Source of the DNA: Brachycybe producta | Taxonomy: Eukaryota; Arthropoda; Diplopoda; Playtdesmida; Andrognathidae | DNA length: 64,000 nucleotides | Reading direction: 5' to 3' | NCBI GenBank assembly: GCA_036925085.1 | Contig: JAUPFP010000025.1 | Location: 3,081,733 to 3,145,732 of the forward strand | Shown: piece by piece, positions 11,775 through 23,673 of the stretch | Layout: every line of letters begins with the position of its first letter | How positions within the stretch are numbered: position 1 is the stretch's first letter | Translations under genes and position numbers: made by a program | The notes under the pieces: generated by a model | The model's database searches: none | Told to the model about the DNA's origin: nothing | The model's input: only the letters and a program-made list of their open reading frames with translations

Positions 11775-12140
11775 AAGGCCCTGTTTCCACTGTGGCGAAA
11801 ATTTCAACTTTCTTGGAAATTCAACTGGTGAAAAATGGAAAACAAGTGGCCTCCGCCCATTCAATAAATCGTAGGTAGGGGGCCGCGTATCTTCAATTGT
11901 TCACCAGTTGAATTTTCAAGAAGTTGAAATTTTCGACCCAGTGGAAACAAGGCAATAAATCCTTATTTTTATTGGGGTGAAAATTTCAACTTTTTAAAAA
12001 TTTCAACTGATGAAAAATTTAACAAACGTGCTAACCAGACTATTCACTCTCATAGCTCGAAGCCACGTTTGTTTTATTTTTCACCAGTTGACATTTTCAA
12101 AAAGTTTAAATTTTCACCCCAATGGAAACAAGGCCTAACA
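11775..12140. mobile_element. Foldback element pair with CCTGTTTCCACTG ends
   Basis: GGCCCTGTTTCCACTG then GAAAATTTCAACTT at the left is inverted near 11930-11950 (AGTTGAAATTTTC then CAGTGGAAACAAGG). The same pattern repeats at 11965-12137, ending AATGGAAACAAGGCC. So two adjacent copies, or one four-armed element. Confidence 0.65.
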
Positions 12141-12144
12141 CCAA

Positions 12145-13880
12145 ACGATATTTTTAAGTTTTTGTCCTAAAAAGTTTATTTTGAAAGATATCAACATGAA
12201 AACACTATTTAGTGATTCAGTTACCCTTCCAGTTTTTAACACTAATTTATTCAGTGTTAGGCTCCTGAAACGCAAAATAATCTAGAGTTGGAAAATTAGC
12301 TGTTTTTTTCCCCGCCAGAAAAAAAAGCTAAGCAAATTGTTCTGTATTTTACAAAATACAAAATAAAATGCTCTATGCTCTACACGTCAACGAAAACTAA
12401 CCCCCCATATATTGAAAAACGTTGCTGAAAATAAAAGTCAAGCCTGATGCAAGACAACAACTGAGTTTTTAAGTTTAGTTTAGCGAGGCAACCACCTTGG
12501 GCTCCGCGCTGCTGACTAAAGACTTTGTTATCGGCCCCGCACATCACTTGTTTCCTCGGGCCTCGCATAATCTAGCGCCGGCCCTGACTTTGACTGAATT
12601 AACGTTTTCGAAAACGGTCGTAAAAACGGTCTAAAATAAAAACTGTTTCGACGAATTTTGATACACGCGCTAACTCCTCAATATATCGATTTCGCGTTTG
12701 ATAAACGACTCATGGATATATCGATTAAGTCAACTCAATATGACGTCATGTAATTTCCTGCATGACGTCTGTGAGCCACACAAGAACTACCAAAACCACT
12801 GGGCCCCATACCACCTCCTCCTCCATTTTTCCTCTCCCCCCCCCTCCACACATCTGCTATTGAACTTATTGAATAGCAACCATTTGAGTCGAAAGTACAA
12901 ATTAAACTTTTACTTTCGTTTTTGTTATTTTAAGCCTACAAAACAAGAACAAGGTCATTTTTTTGTAGCTTCACATTCGTAATTTAACACTAGAGCCTTT
13001 CGTGTTTTTATTATTTTTATGTTAAGTCACAAATATTATGAAATTGAACTCCTTCAAAAATATACAACCACATCACGAAAATCATAAAATGGTCATTGAT
13101 ACGACAATTTTTGTAACGGTTAAATGCACTGGGGAAAAAAATATTCTCTCTAATTTCCCCTCTTCAGCAAAACATTCTCCCCCTCTTTAAATCTTTTCAC
13201 TAAATTCGCAAAGAATGAAAAGAACCCCCTCTCAACATCCCTGGATCTAGTCAATAGAAACAATTCCCAACTCTCCCCCCCCCCATTCTTCAACCCTCCA
13301 TCTCTCCAATAATACAATTAAGGAAGCGATCCGCTTCCGCATCGGTAACCACCAACGGCTAATAAAATAACCTCATAAAACATGAGCTATGACGTCATTC
13401 GATACATTTGAAGCACACGACATCAATTTAGTACCCAGAATGCATCACGAACATCGTATGATTTTCGTCAAGAATATAAAAATAACCGATGACAAAAGTA
13501 AAACTACTTTATACAAATACTGAAGCCAAAGGTGCAGCCCCTATCACAGAAAAAGGGGTGACAAACAATGACGTTTACAACAATGCAAAACTATACAGGA
13601 AGCGCCATGTTAGTACACTTAATCCAATTTCAAGAATAGTACGTCACGTCTAAAGAAACGCTATAGATTTTATAAAGAAGACACGATTTTACAAACTAGT
13701 TGCTGTATTTTGATGCACAGGGCGTGGCTTATAATGTCTTACGATGTCATTAAAAATAAATGAGGAAAAATAAACTAATAAGGCGGTTTTACCACAATAG
13801 TTCAAAATAACACTCGACGCCATATTAGTACTCCCGGCTTGGTTTCAAGAATTGAACGTCATACCCGTCGTACGTTTAAA
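12145..13880. other. Intergenic: half MITE, then no recognised gene
   Basis: 12150-12295 is one arm of the AGAAGGGTAGCTCAATCACT family. A GC-richer patch at 12480-12590 (CGAGGCCCGAGGAAACAAG on the minus strand) resembles repeat sequence rather than an exon. Short motifs such as GCACAGGGCGTGGCTTATAA (near 13717) recur at about 14855, so this stretch has local duplicated pieces. I see no further exon of the minus-strand gene that begins at 14151. Confidence 0.4.
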
Positions 13881-14022
13881 TACCCCCTTATGAATCAGTG
13901 AACCCATGGACCGTGGCACATGCACCCGTCAGCGGCTTCACAATAATAAGGTCGATTCGCCGTTTTTTGGCGTTGACTTCGCCCGTAATAACCCTAAAAT
14001 TAGGCCAAAGCCAGCTTCTTAC

Positions 14023-14151
14023 CTTGTATATTTTATCTTGAATCATATTTGGAAACCAGAAGAATAGAAACACACCGCAAATAATAAATAAAATGCTAAC
14101 AGCAACCGATACTATGACCCCAACTTTAAATAGACCCGTACACTGAGCCAT
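14023..14151 (-). CDS. Orphan first coding exon of a membrane protein (possibly CD36/scavenger receptor B family)
   Basis: The exon starts with ATG (MAQCTGLFKVG) and codes 43 residues. Residues about 10-33 are a strong hydrophobic segment ending in aromatic residues (VFLFFWFP), followed by a charged stretch (NMIQDKIYK). It stops at a good donor, AAG followed by GTAAGA. A short cytoplasmic start, one signal-anchor segment and then a charged ectodomain start is how CD36/SCARB/LIMP-2 proteins begin, but 43 residues cannot prove it. No second exon was found between this donor and position 1. Either the intron is very long or the exon is a stranded remnant. Other single-pass proteins are equally possible. 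Confidence 0.4.
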
Positions 14152-15370
14152 AGTCTTTTTTTAACCCTAAATATTACAAAAACAGACCGAGAAATAAGAA
14201 AATAAAAAAAACGGCGGGAAATGGCGCGAGACAATACGGCACGACAATCGAAGAGCGCGGCACGAAAGGTTAATTAGATACGTCGCTCAATAACAAAACT
14301 CTCATTAATATATTCAACCAGGAACAGTTCGTACGAAGAGCTAACAACAATATGACAACATCTTCCAATTGCTGTCGTTATTTATCAATTTCAAACAACG
14401 GATTATATAAATAAACGAAGCAGCAACCCTTGAACATCATCATGGGATTCACAGTCACAGTAGTGAAATGTGAATTTGTATTCTACAATGATGATCTACG
14501 ACCCCGTTGTTAATATCGATATAAAATCACATGAATCGATATTGTTTGTGTCTTTATAGCGCAGAGTATCTCCTTAGTCATTGCTTACAGAACGAAAAAG
14601 GACACAATATGGCCACCAATCGTCATACTACAGAATAGACATGTAGGTAACTTTTAAGTAAAAATTGCATTAATTCTTTCAAGCTGATAAATTGCTGTGG
14701 TTTAAAAATAAAACAAAGTCTTCATTAATTCTTTTTGTGTCCAATTATTACCATAAAATCCACACGAGGCGTTTGGTAATCATAAAAAACGATCGACTCA
14801 TAAAGGACACCTACATGAGAGGACATAAAATTTGGCAAAATAATAGACATTTTGAAGCACAGGGCGTGGCCTAAAAGCAACAGATAACTAGCGAAAAGAG
14901 AGACCTAACATGGCGCCAAAACACAATCTAGATACAGAAACCCCATAATAGGTCACCCGTTCGCTTCAATTGCGATTCAACCCGGTGTTATAACGTCACT
15001 TAACTATTTTGACAAAAATGCTATTATCTCTTAAATACACAAGTTCTAGATTATTTTAAATAGAAAAGCAGCGACAACCCAGAAAATAAATTATATTCAC
15101 CGTCGTAACTTACATAATCTTTAAAGGCTTCAAGGAACTTCGTGATGCAACTTGCCGTGATGTCATAAGCATGATTTCACTCACAAGATGGCACAAGCGA
15201 CTACGACGACAATACCGCCTCCAAACGGTCATTGTATACAATATTCGCAATGATGAGTATAATTTGCAGTCGTTGCGTAATTTAGTGAAATCTGTCCAAA
15301 ATATATGGAATTTTTTGCTGTAAAACGCAGAAAATCTTCTTGAAACTTCTATCTGTTCATCGCTGAACAA
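14152..15370. other. Spacer between divergent exons; putative 5' region of PPP1R11
   Basis: No full gene. The spacer separates the minus-strand exon at 14151 from PPP1R11. A small plus-strand ORF of 21 codons starts at 15192 (MAQATTTTIPPP...) with a fair start context and could be an upstream ORF in a PPP1R11 leader; there is no further support. The minus ORF 15110-15370 has no recognisable domain. Confidence 0.35.
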
Positions 15371-16298
15371 ATGGCTGAATCTATGGCTTGTATTAGTGAA
15401 GACTGCACCGTCTCAATCGAGGAGGAAACGCAAAAACCCGTTAATGTACGTCAAAATATTGGGAAATAATGCGAAGGTCGTGTCACATGTATGATGCTAA
15501 ATCATGCTAAGGTGATAAAATCCAATGTGGCGTCTTAAAACTGAATAACAATGATCAGACGCCACATACATACGTCACCCTAGTAATGTACCTTCATGGC
15601 TATTTGGACCACACCCTTGCTTCAAAATTTCACTTATCAGTGTGTGCTTATGCCACCGCGATACACTTGCCGTCTCAGCCATTTCTATCTCATTTAGCGC
15701 GTTGATAACGGTGTTATCCGTTGAAAACTCATGTTTTGAAATGTTTTATCACACATAGGACACGGAATCTACAGTTAGACTGAAACTGCGACATCCTAAA
15801 TCGAAGAAAAGAGTCGCTTGGACGTCGGAAACAGTCGACAACGAGAACATGAATAAGAAAAAGTCAAAGTGTAAGTTACCTCATTCTAACACTAGATGAC
15901 ATCACTAGTTGAAAACGCTAAAACTCTGCAAGATATGTAAAATACCTTGTTAGTTACGTAAAGATGACGTCATACCATTAGTTTTGAACGATTACTCTGC
16001 AAGCAGCCCAAAAGGCCTATGGCAAAAGGACGTTTTAGTCCAAAAACTCTCCATATGAACCCCTAACCCAATAAAATGACACCAAGGGGAAAATATGCAA
16101 TTTGTATTTCATTTTTTATTTTAAGGTTGTTGTATTTATGAAAAGCCTCATGCTTTTGGAGAAAGTTCTTCCGATACAGACGACGAGTGTGATCATTGCC
16201 GCGGACACGTCGAAGCGAAGAAGAAACCGACGGAAGAACCGACGATTCACAATCGACACCAAGGCTCCGAAGGCTTCGTCGGAAGCGGAGACACGTGA
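15371..16298 (+). CDS. PPP1R11: Protein phosphatase 1 regulatory subunit 11 (inhibitor-3), complete, 3 exons
   Basis: Coding exons are 15371-15445, 15759-15870 and 16126-16298, joined in frame (phase 0, then phase 1) to a 119-residue protein; vertebrate PPP1R11 is about 126. Donors are AAT/GTACGT and AAGT/GTAAGT; acceptors are ACATAG and TTTAAG. The diagnostic core is present: the PP1-binding region KKRVAWTSETVDNENM (the RVxW/F-type motif), then KKKSKCCCIYEKPHAFGES, then an acidic serine patch and a Cys/His group, DDECDHCRGH. The family inhibits PP1 catalytic subunit and, through the CCC...CxxC region, is linked to E3 ubiquitin ligase activity in mammals. The C-terminal tail (after KKKPTEEP) lacks the proline-rich end of the vertebrate protein. 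It converges with FBXW5. Confidence 0.93.
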
Positions 16299-16353
16299 AA
16301 CGTCACGAATTCCTCAAACATGCGATTTTAAACTTATAGAACGCACTCTTGTA

Positions 16354-16400
16354 AATAAACTCCAGATTACGTCTGTTTTGATGTTGTGAAGATGAATAAA
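16354..16400 (+). promoter_or_regulatory. Candidate poly(A) signals of PPP1R11
   Basis: AATAAA occurs at 16354-16359 and 16395-16400, 56 and 97 bp after the PPP1R11 stop and before the FBXW5 stop codon at 16445. On the opposite strand ATTAAA near 16417 could serve FBXW5, so the 3' ends may overlap. Confidence 0.5.
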
Positions 16401-16444
16401 ATTTAAATACCGATTTTAATTGAAGGTGTTTCTTGTTATTTGTG

Positions 16445-19400
16445 TCACTGTTTGTTTTGACGTATTCTTAAGGCAGCACGTTTAGAACGCCACACTTTAA
16501 GAGTTTGATCGTCGCTCGCTGTTACGAGCACCTCTTGATCACGAGGATTAAAAGCGACGCAGTTCACAACTTTGTCGTGTTGATATCGAGAAAGACACAT
16601 TCCGTAATGTCTATCCCACAGATAACCTTTCGCATCTTCGGCACCACTGTCAAAAAATGAATAAAATATATAACATCAAGGTTGTGAATATATAATAGGC
16701 CACATTAATAGTTTCAGGAAACTGTTAACAAACCTCGCAACATAATTGTCGCTAACATCTAAAAATAAATAAAAGCCCGACTCGCACGGAGTATATGCTT
16801 TGTGAGAGCGGAATCTAAGTCCAACATCTTGCAAAGTAATCATGTCGATGACGTGGATGTCGATCTCTTGAGCGATCGGTGGAGGATCCGTCGGATCGCT
16901 AATGTGGCACCCTGCCGGCCATGGTCGACTGTTGACGTAGAGATACCTATTCGAGTAAAAAAGAAAAAAAAACGACAAAGTTTTAGCCAATCAATAAGTA
17001 AAGAACGAATTAGCAAAACAATAAGCAATCAAGAAACCTGTGATCGGGAGACAGGGCCATGCCGATTATCATACCGTTAAGTTCTACATAATGATCCACT
17101 TCGTCAAACATTCCACGGACGCTTTCTTCGTCGTGCCAGTTGGGTAACTCTCGTGTACTGTTTTCAACTTCTTTTTGTTTGTATTCTGCTAATTTATCTT
17201 TTAAATTAAGACTCAGACGTTCTTTGAAGCGTAATGGGCGAATTCTTTTGAAACCTAAAGAAAAAAACAACGTTGTAAAATTTAAGTCGTTAGTTAAGGT
17301 ATAAACGTTTCTAAAACTTTTGATTTTTGTGTCTTTCAAGAGTAACTTCAAAGAGAAAATGAAAAGTGTTTTAGAAACTAAAAGGGTGCTCAATCACTAA
17401 TATTGAAAATTATCCAGCTTTAACCAGACGATAGTTTTTAATTTTTCTCTATAAAAAGTTTATTTTAAAAGATATCAACATAAAAAATCCTTAAGTGATT
17501 GAGGTACCCTTCTAGTTTATAAAACACATTCAAGTTTCGTCTCATTTTGGACCCGAAAGACGCAGCGTTCGAGACGTGTTTATACTTTAAAATAGCCTTA
17601 CAGAAGCAGCAAATGCAGAGAATTCGAATCTGTTGTCAAAAATTTGCCATTTAAGGTGGCTTTATAGATATTTATTTTGCTTTTGTCCTCCCAGACGGCG
17701 CTAGCGCAGTGGCGCATAGACGTTCTTGGAAAAAATTAGACCAAAAAATGTCAAGCGAACTTTTTTTTTTTTTTTTTTTTTAGAAAAACAACATTACGAA
17801 AAAAAAATTCAAATTGTTTTGAAAACTAGAATGGTAGAAGATTACACTAAAAGTTTTTTCCATGGCAATATGTTAAACAATAAACATTTTATAATTCAGT
17901 TTGAAAAAGACCCGTTTTTGCTTTTTTCATTGACATTTCAGGAAAAACTATTTTCGCCTTTTTTCAAACTGTTATAAAAAAGTTTATTTTGAAAGATATA
18001 ATCCTGAAAAAAAAAACTTTTAACAGTATCACCAACTTATTCTAGTTTCTAAAACACTTTGAATTTATTTTGTAATGTTTCTCCTTAAAAAACGTTCGCT
18101 TGAAAAACAAATTTTCTCAAAACCGCCGGTGGATGGAAGAGACCTCTTACAGCACATAATAGCCACTACGGAGACGAAAACAAAATAAAACTTATATAAT
18201 ATTTCGCTTTATAATATTTTTCATTTATTTTTAATTAAAACACTTTAAAACAACAGTAGCCTGTAAAACTAATTTAAGCGCAATTACCTATTTTATGCGC
18301 AACGTTTGCTTTCGATCCCGTCGAAAATATAAGGTATTTATCTCTTTCATCCAACACAGTCCCTACTTCTTCGTCTCCGTTTCCTTTTTCTTCGCTTCCG
18401 ATCTCACGAACCACGTTAAAACAAGAACTACGAACGCATGACGCAAAATCAATCAAGGCATCATTTCCGTCGACGTCATTCACTTTTCGCTTAGTAGTTC
18501 TACTCGACGTCGAAGCATCGTCGACACAGTTTGCGATCATAACACATTTCATCGGATAGTAGGTATTATAAAACTGATACAACTTTGCCATAACCGATTT
18601 GTGTTCAGAATCCGATTCCTGTGACGCTCTGACCAGATAAAGAACCGAACTGGAGACGTGAAATCCTAGTATGTGAAAGTTTCCCGATATCAGGTACTCG
18701 TCGTTGTACCAACAACCGAAGATGTCGTACGGTCTGTTCGGCACACGACACTGCAGTTCGAACTTATCTGTTATATAAACAAAGGGAAGAACTTTACGGG
18801 TTGCCGTTCTTATCTATTACACCGGACTACAAAAACTGTCGGAACCTTCGAGACTAAACACGGCGATTTCTCCAGTCAGCCGTTGAGTTCCATACAGAAT
18901 TCCCGAAACAAGAAGCAAAGTGTCCGTTTCGTTGAACTGCGAAAACTGAGTATGCATCCATTTGTATTCTTTCATATCTTGACTGTAACGAATCGTTACG
19001 GGATGGTCAGAGTTCCAAACCTTGAGAAGAAAAAAGAATATACGATAAATTAAATCATTTGTGTATCGTCATAATTTTAACAAACTCTGATTATTCTGTC
19101 TTTCAGTAGAGCAAAATTACAAGAAACTAGAAAATGTTTTAGAAACTAGAAGGGTAGCTCAATCACTTAAAAGCAATTTTCACGATGATATCTTTTCAAA
19201 ATACACTTTTTACAGACAAAAATTTAAAAAAAATATCGTCTGCTTAAAGTTGCGTCAATTTCAAACTGACACAAAAAGCTTACTTGGGTTTTTGTAAAAG
19301 ATATCAACATGAAAAACCATTGTGCCGCCCTTCTAGTTTCTAAAACATATTCAAGTTCCTCTTCATTTTACACCTGAAAGAAAGAATAATCCGCAGTTCG

Positions 19401-20128
19401 AGGGTTATTTACACTTTACCGCTACCTTACAAACAATTACGAAAGTTTGCATATGACTTGCGGAGCGAATCTTCCACAAATTACGTTTTATTCATTAGAT
19501 TTTTATAATCCAACCAAATACGCTAACATGATCTATAATTATTGAAGCCTGATTAGTCATCATAAGTTGACTAATATGGCGTATTTCTTCATTTATATGT
19601 ATAGAAATACATCACCCTTTCTTCTTCAATATAAGATAAATGCATCGACTTCAAAACAGTATTATATTACCAGTACACCGTGCCTATTCTTCAAATTTAT
19701 TTTACATAATGATCGAAATAGCTTACGGATGTTAGTTAAGCGTGACATTCATGTCAACGGGGAGAACAGACCTTGACGTATCCATCCTTCGAGCAAGAAG
19801 CAAACAATTCGCCGTCGTGTGCGAAAGAAACGTGCAAAACCTCGTCCATATGATCAGTGATGGTATCGGTGAGAACACGCGGTGTTTCGTGGACCAAACG
19901 CCGGTACTCTTGACGCCAAGACGCCGCTCTCGGTGACAATCCCGTTTGGCGTCCTACTTTCCAGTCTTTGTGAAAAGCAGCTCGCCATAACTGTTCATCA
20001 TAACTGACACGACTCCAGGTACGACACGTATGCGCGATTATACTCAATTCTCTCCAGTTTAAGTAAGAAAACAGTTCTACGAGAATACAGTCGGGAAGAA
20101 ACTCCCAACGACAATTAAAGTCAACCAT
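16445..20128 (-). CDS. FBXW5: F-box/WD-repeat protein 5-like, complete, 6 coding exons
   Basis: Exons in transcript order: 20128-19772, 19020-18846, 18767-18288, 17254-17038, 16946-16734, 16646-16445. All joins keep frame, giving 547 residues (human FBXW5 is about 566). The first exon carries the F-box (FLPDCILVELFSYLNW... WSRVSYDEQLWR) and the first WD blade (HVSFAHDGELFASCSKDGYVK). Later landmarks match the family: FSQFNETDTLLLVSG, RPYDIFGCWYNDEYLISGN, KYLIFSTG, GMIIGMALSPDHRYLYVNSR, PPPIAQEIDIHVID, FLDVSDNYVASGAEDAKGY, LWDRHYGMCLSRY and TASDDQTLKVWRSKRAA. FBXW5 is a substrate receptor of SCF and CUL4-DDB1 ligases. The start is placed at ATG 20128 (MVDFNCRW), directly before the F-box; an in-frame upstream ATG exists, but the sequence between contains CAG/GTAAGT, a strong donor. 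Introns 1 and 3 contain palindromic MITEs. One donor is weak (GAAG/GTTCCG). Confidence 0.92.
17339..18185. mobile_element. MITE cluster in FBXW5 intron 3
   Basis: 17339-17620 is a palindromic copy (TTTTAGAAACTAAAAGGG ... TTCTAGTTTATAAAACACAT). A TTAAGGTGGCTTTATAGATA-type end starts at 17653, and a further diverged pair of arms lies near 17815-18065, closing near 18180 with GACGAAAACAAAATAAAAC. A T-run is at 17761-17780. Confidence 0.6.
19075..19430. mobile_element. Palindromic MITE in FBXW5 intron 1
   Basis: Arms TTTTAGAAACTAGAAGGG and CCCTTCTAGTTTCTAAAAC are almost perfect inverses. The outer arms reach CTGATTATTCTGTCTTTCAG (left) and CTGAAAGAAAGAATAATCCG (right). Confidence 0.7.
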
Positions 20129-20470
20129 TTTGAACAGAAAACTTACCTGACGAATCATCGCATAACCGGTTACTTCATTCATAAAAAAGGGGGACGACAA
20201 AGAGGGTGAATCTCGTACGGTATGGCAAGCCGTATTACTTTTTATCAGCGTTTTGTTGGATTTCCAGAATTCAACTCTCTTCTGGGTATCCAGTAAAACG
20301 CGGCTAAAAAAACAAAATGGATTGAAATATAATTATATGACACATGTCAGTGATGTCACACACTTTACTGTGAATCTCGGTGAATCTCGTACATGATTTT
20401 TCGTCTATGTTGTCAAGTTACATAATACCGTATTGTTCCCATGTGGCAAATAGACCTTGGAAACAGTGAA

Positions 20471-20500
20471 ACCATAGCCACCTTATAAGGTGGCTATGGT
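20471..20500. promoter_or_regulatory. Perfect 30-bp palindrome upstream of FBXW5
   Basis: The half-site ACCATAGCCACCTTA is followed without spacer by its exact inverse. It lies 343 bp upstream of the FBXW5 start. The central CCACCTTATAAGGTGG resembles two abutting ends of the TTAAGGTGGCT MITE family, so it may be a footprint rather than a regulatory site. Confidence 0.6.
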
Positions 20501-20565
20501 CAGAGTATCAAGTTAATCGTTAATTTCATTTTTAAGATGAACCTGATTCTATGTTCCCTTTATAC

Positions 20566-20755
20566 CAAGCATGTCAAACTCGCGGCCCACAGCGAATATT
20601 TTCGCGGCCCAGCCAATACAAAAGTTTTAATAAAAGTTTCATACTGTATTTTTCGAAATAAACCCACGTTTCTATAAAAATTTAAGTTTTTGATTTTTTT
20701 GTGGCCCACATAAACCTAATCCTTGTTTATTCGGCCCATGAGTTTGACATGCTTG
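20566..20755. mobile_element. hAT-like MITE with CAAGCATGTCAAACTCGCGG ends
   Basis: The left end CAAGCATGTCAAACTC and the right end GAGTTTGACATGCTTG are inverse. The flanks CTTTATAC and CCTTATAA agree at 6 of 8 bases, consistent with an 8-bp hAT-type target duplication. GC-rich GCGGCCC blocks lie just inside both ends. Confidence 0.7.
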
Positions 20756-21059
20756 CCTTATAAAGTATATTAACACAATTTTCAGGAAGTCAAAACAGTT
20801 CTGAGACCTATTTTAAAAAAAAAAAATTGCAAAAATTACAATTTATGCACTTTTTTTTGCCAATTTTGGCAAAATATGCATGCTTTGAAAAAAATGACAA
20901 AATATGCAAAAACATGCACTATAATATTCATATATTTAGCTTTAGCATGATATGAATCATGTTCCTATCTCATTTAGCATGAATTCTGAGCCAGAATACT
21001 AAACATGCATTTGCATGAACCTCCTTGCCCTGATAATAAATATAATAATAATTGTCTTT

Positions 21060-21185
21060 TTTTGTAATGTTTTAACTTCAAAATTAAATATAGTAATAAT
21101 AATAAATATAATAATAATTAAATATAATAATAATTAAATATAATAATAATTAAATATAATAATAATTAATCATAATAATAATTGT
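21060..21185. repeat. ATA/AATAAT low-complexity repeat
   Basis: Repeats of AATATAATAATAATT in direct order, flanked on both sides by nearly the same 30-bp phrase (TTTTTTGTAATGTTTTAACT), which suggests local duplication. Confidence 0.7.
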
Positions 21186-21639
21186 ATATTTTTTTTGTAA
21201 TGTTTTAACTTCAAAAATAAATCTTTCCTTCTTTCTACCATAGATTCTGCCATGCAAAGTAAGGCAAGATGTGATGGCACTGCCAACTAGCGGGAGCAAT
21301 TGTCCCTAATCATGTTTTTGTGGTCGATATATAGGGAGTAGATAGGGGTTGCTATGGTGAAACAGCCTTGCTGCACATCTTCGCCACTAGTGGCGCTACA
21401 AACAACGCCCAAAAGAAAACATAAAAATGAACAGTAAATAAACAATTATATAAAAAAATTAAAGATGTATACTGTATTATAAAACATTGTTTCTAATAAA
21501 TTCTATTTAAGAGGCTAGATACATCGTTTAGTTCAAAATTTCTCCGAATGTAGGCGCTGCGATCGTTGTTGATTGAAAAACGGTTTTTTAACGTTTTTTC
21601 TCCCGGTTCGCAGTCACATAAAAATTAATAGAAAAATAA

Positions 21640-22235
21640 TTTCGCCTCCTAACCTTCTAAAAAGAAAACATTGTCAAGCCAGTAGATTAATGCACGTAAG
21701 AATTATTTTGTTATTGTTCTGAGTTGTTTTTAACGGGAGTTCTTCAAATGTTTGGGTGACGGTTTTTTGCTCCTATGGGACTTAACATGGAGTTAAAAAA
21801 ACGTAAGATTTTAAATGTTATTTAAAAATAGAAAACCCTTTTAAAATTTAGAAAAAGAAATAATCCTGAAGACAATAAACACATGTAAGTACGTGCTAAT
21901 TTTTCTGATTGCTCTAAATCATTTTTAATAAGAGTTCTCTTAACTTTTGTTGGACGGTGTTTTAGTCCTATGGGACTTAACATGGAGTTTAAAAACGTAC
22001 GATTTTAAACGTTATTAAAAAATAGAAGGACCTTTTCAAAATTTATAAAAAGGAAACATCGTGAAGCCAATAGATGAATGTATGTGCTATTTATTTTGTT
22101 ATTGTTCTAAATCAGTTTTAACGAGAGTTTTTCAAATGTTTGTGGGACGGTTTTTGATCCTATGGGATTTAACATGGGGTTGAAAAAACGAACGACTTTG
22201 AACCTTGTTTAAAAATAGAAGGACCTTTTCAAAAA
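21640..22235 (+). repeat. Tandem repeat of about 190-195 bp, three diverged copies
   Basis: The phrase CCTATGGGACTTAACATGG (last copy CCTATGGGATTTAACATGG) recurs at about 21772, 21966 and 22162, with shared flanks (GAGTTCTTCAAATGTTTG-like before, CGTACGATTTTAAACGTT-like after). No protein is encoded. Confidence 0.75.
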
Positions 22236-22239
22236 TTAT

Positions 22240-23670
22240 ATAAATCGATCAATTAAAGAACAATACTTTTTATTGCATTTTGCGCTTTACTGTATTTGAA
22301 TTGAGCGATTGTGAGACGATTTCTTGCAGTTTTAGTAACACCATATAAGAACACTCATTTGTCTCGTTGTCGTCTGCTCAAAACAACAAGATGGACGTGG
22401 ATCTAGGCTCTTAATGAAAATTTAAAAATGGTTATACTTTTTTCCCATTGAAAACCATTTATTAAGAACCCAACATTTTTTTAATTATAAAATGTATTGA
22501 ACATTTTGCAATTCAAATTATTATTTTTACAAAATATGAATACATTAAAAGTGGTGGCTCAGTGAAATGAAAACTTATAAGTTCCAACATAATTATGTTG
22601 TTTTATATTAAAGATAAACAGATTATTTATAGATCAATACAATTTCAAAAATGTATTTTCAATAATATCATCAAATAATTCTAATGATTTTCATTAAATT
22701 TTTATGAAAATGAAAATGGGTTTCGTTGAAGATAAATGAATTACAGGACAAAATGCAATAAATTTCAAAACAAAATAAAAAAAACATTTCTTTGCAAACC
22801 TTTTGAAATATTAACATAATATTTAAAAAAAAACTTCGTGTTATCTTTAATTATAATATTTCAATGCAGAAACCGATTGTTATACTATATGATATTTTAA
22901 TTATTTTTTAATCAGAATATTATTTAAAAAAATGAATATAATTAAATCTAAATATTCTTCACATTAATTACTTTATTGCGTTATATTAATGTACTTTTCC
23001 TCTTTACTTACTCTCTAATCTACTTTTCAAACATGAAAAGAGCCATTTTTACAGTCTCCTATATCTAACTAACCTCATGCATAATTAAAAGTTCATTGGT
23101 GTTGCTGGGCTTTTAAAAACGACCGATTAATATTCATAAGTCTAGGCATTAGAGTGGCATTTTTCTAACCCCATGTAACTCTGATTAATGATGCTTATAA
23201 ACCTGTCATTACAATAACACATAACAGCACCTTAGGCCCCTATAACCATATATAGAACATTTGACAGTGTTAGAGGACTTATTACTTTTATTTACCTAAA
23301 AAAAGAACTTGAACACTTTTAGAACATGAAATAAAAATATACAAATTCACGCAGATTCAGAACTGAGAATTATTTGTTTAAGATAAAAAAAAAATCTACA
23401 ACTTTCAGGGGCCCAACTATTGAGGTCCCTAAGCGCGGCCCAGGGTGTTTGACATTTTTCTCTTTTACATTAATAAGAAAATTAAAAATAATTGTCATTT
23501 TTTTAAATTATTGCATAAAGTCATCCTTAAAGAGAATTACAAAAAAAGTAGCAATTGCAGAAATTATTTTACATTAAATTTATTTTAATTTTTGGGCCCC
23601 TAAAAATTTTGGGGGCTGTAGGCGTGCTCGTAGTGCACCTAATCCGAAAAGCACCACTGACAACCTTTTG
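22240..23670. other. AT-rich intergenic DNA with one foldback remnant
   Basis: No supported exon. GGGGCCCAACTATTGAGG near 23408 and GGGCCCCTAAAAATTTTGG near 23595 form inverted ends of a possible small element. Confidence 0.4.
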
Positions 23671-23673
23671 TTT

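Noticed and set aside
12380..12568. Minus ORF beginning RGPRKQVMCG
   Set aside because: No domain, no exon signals; the GC-rich patch looks like a fragment of a dispersed repeat.
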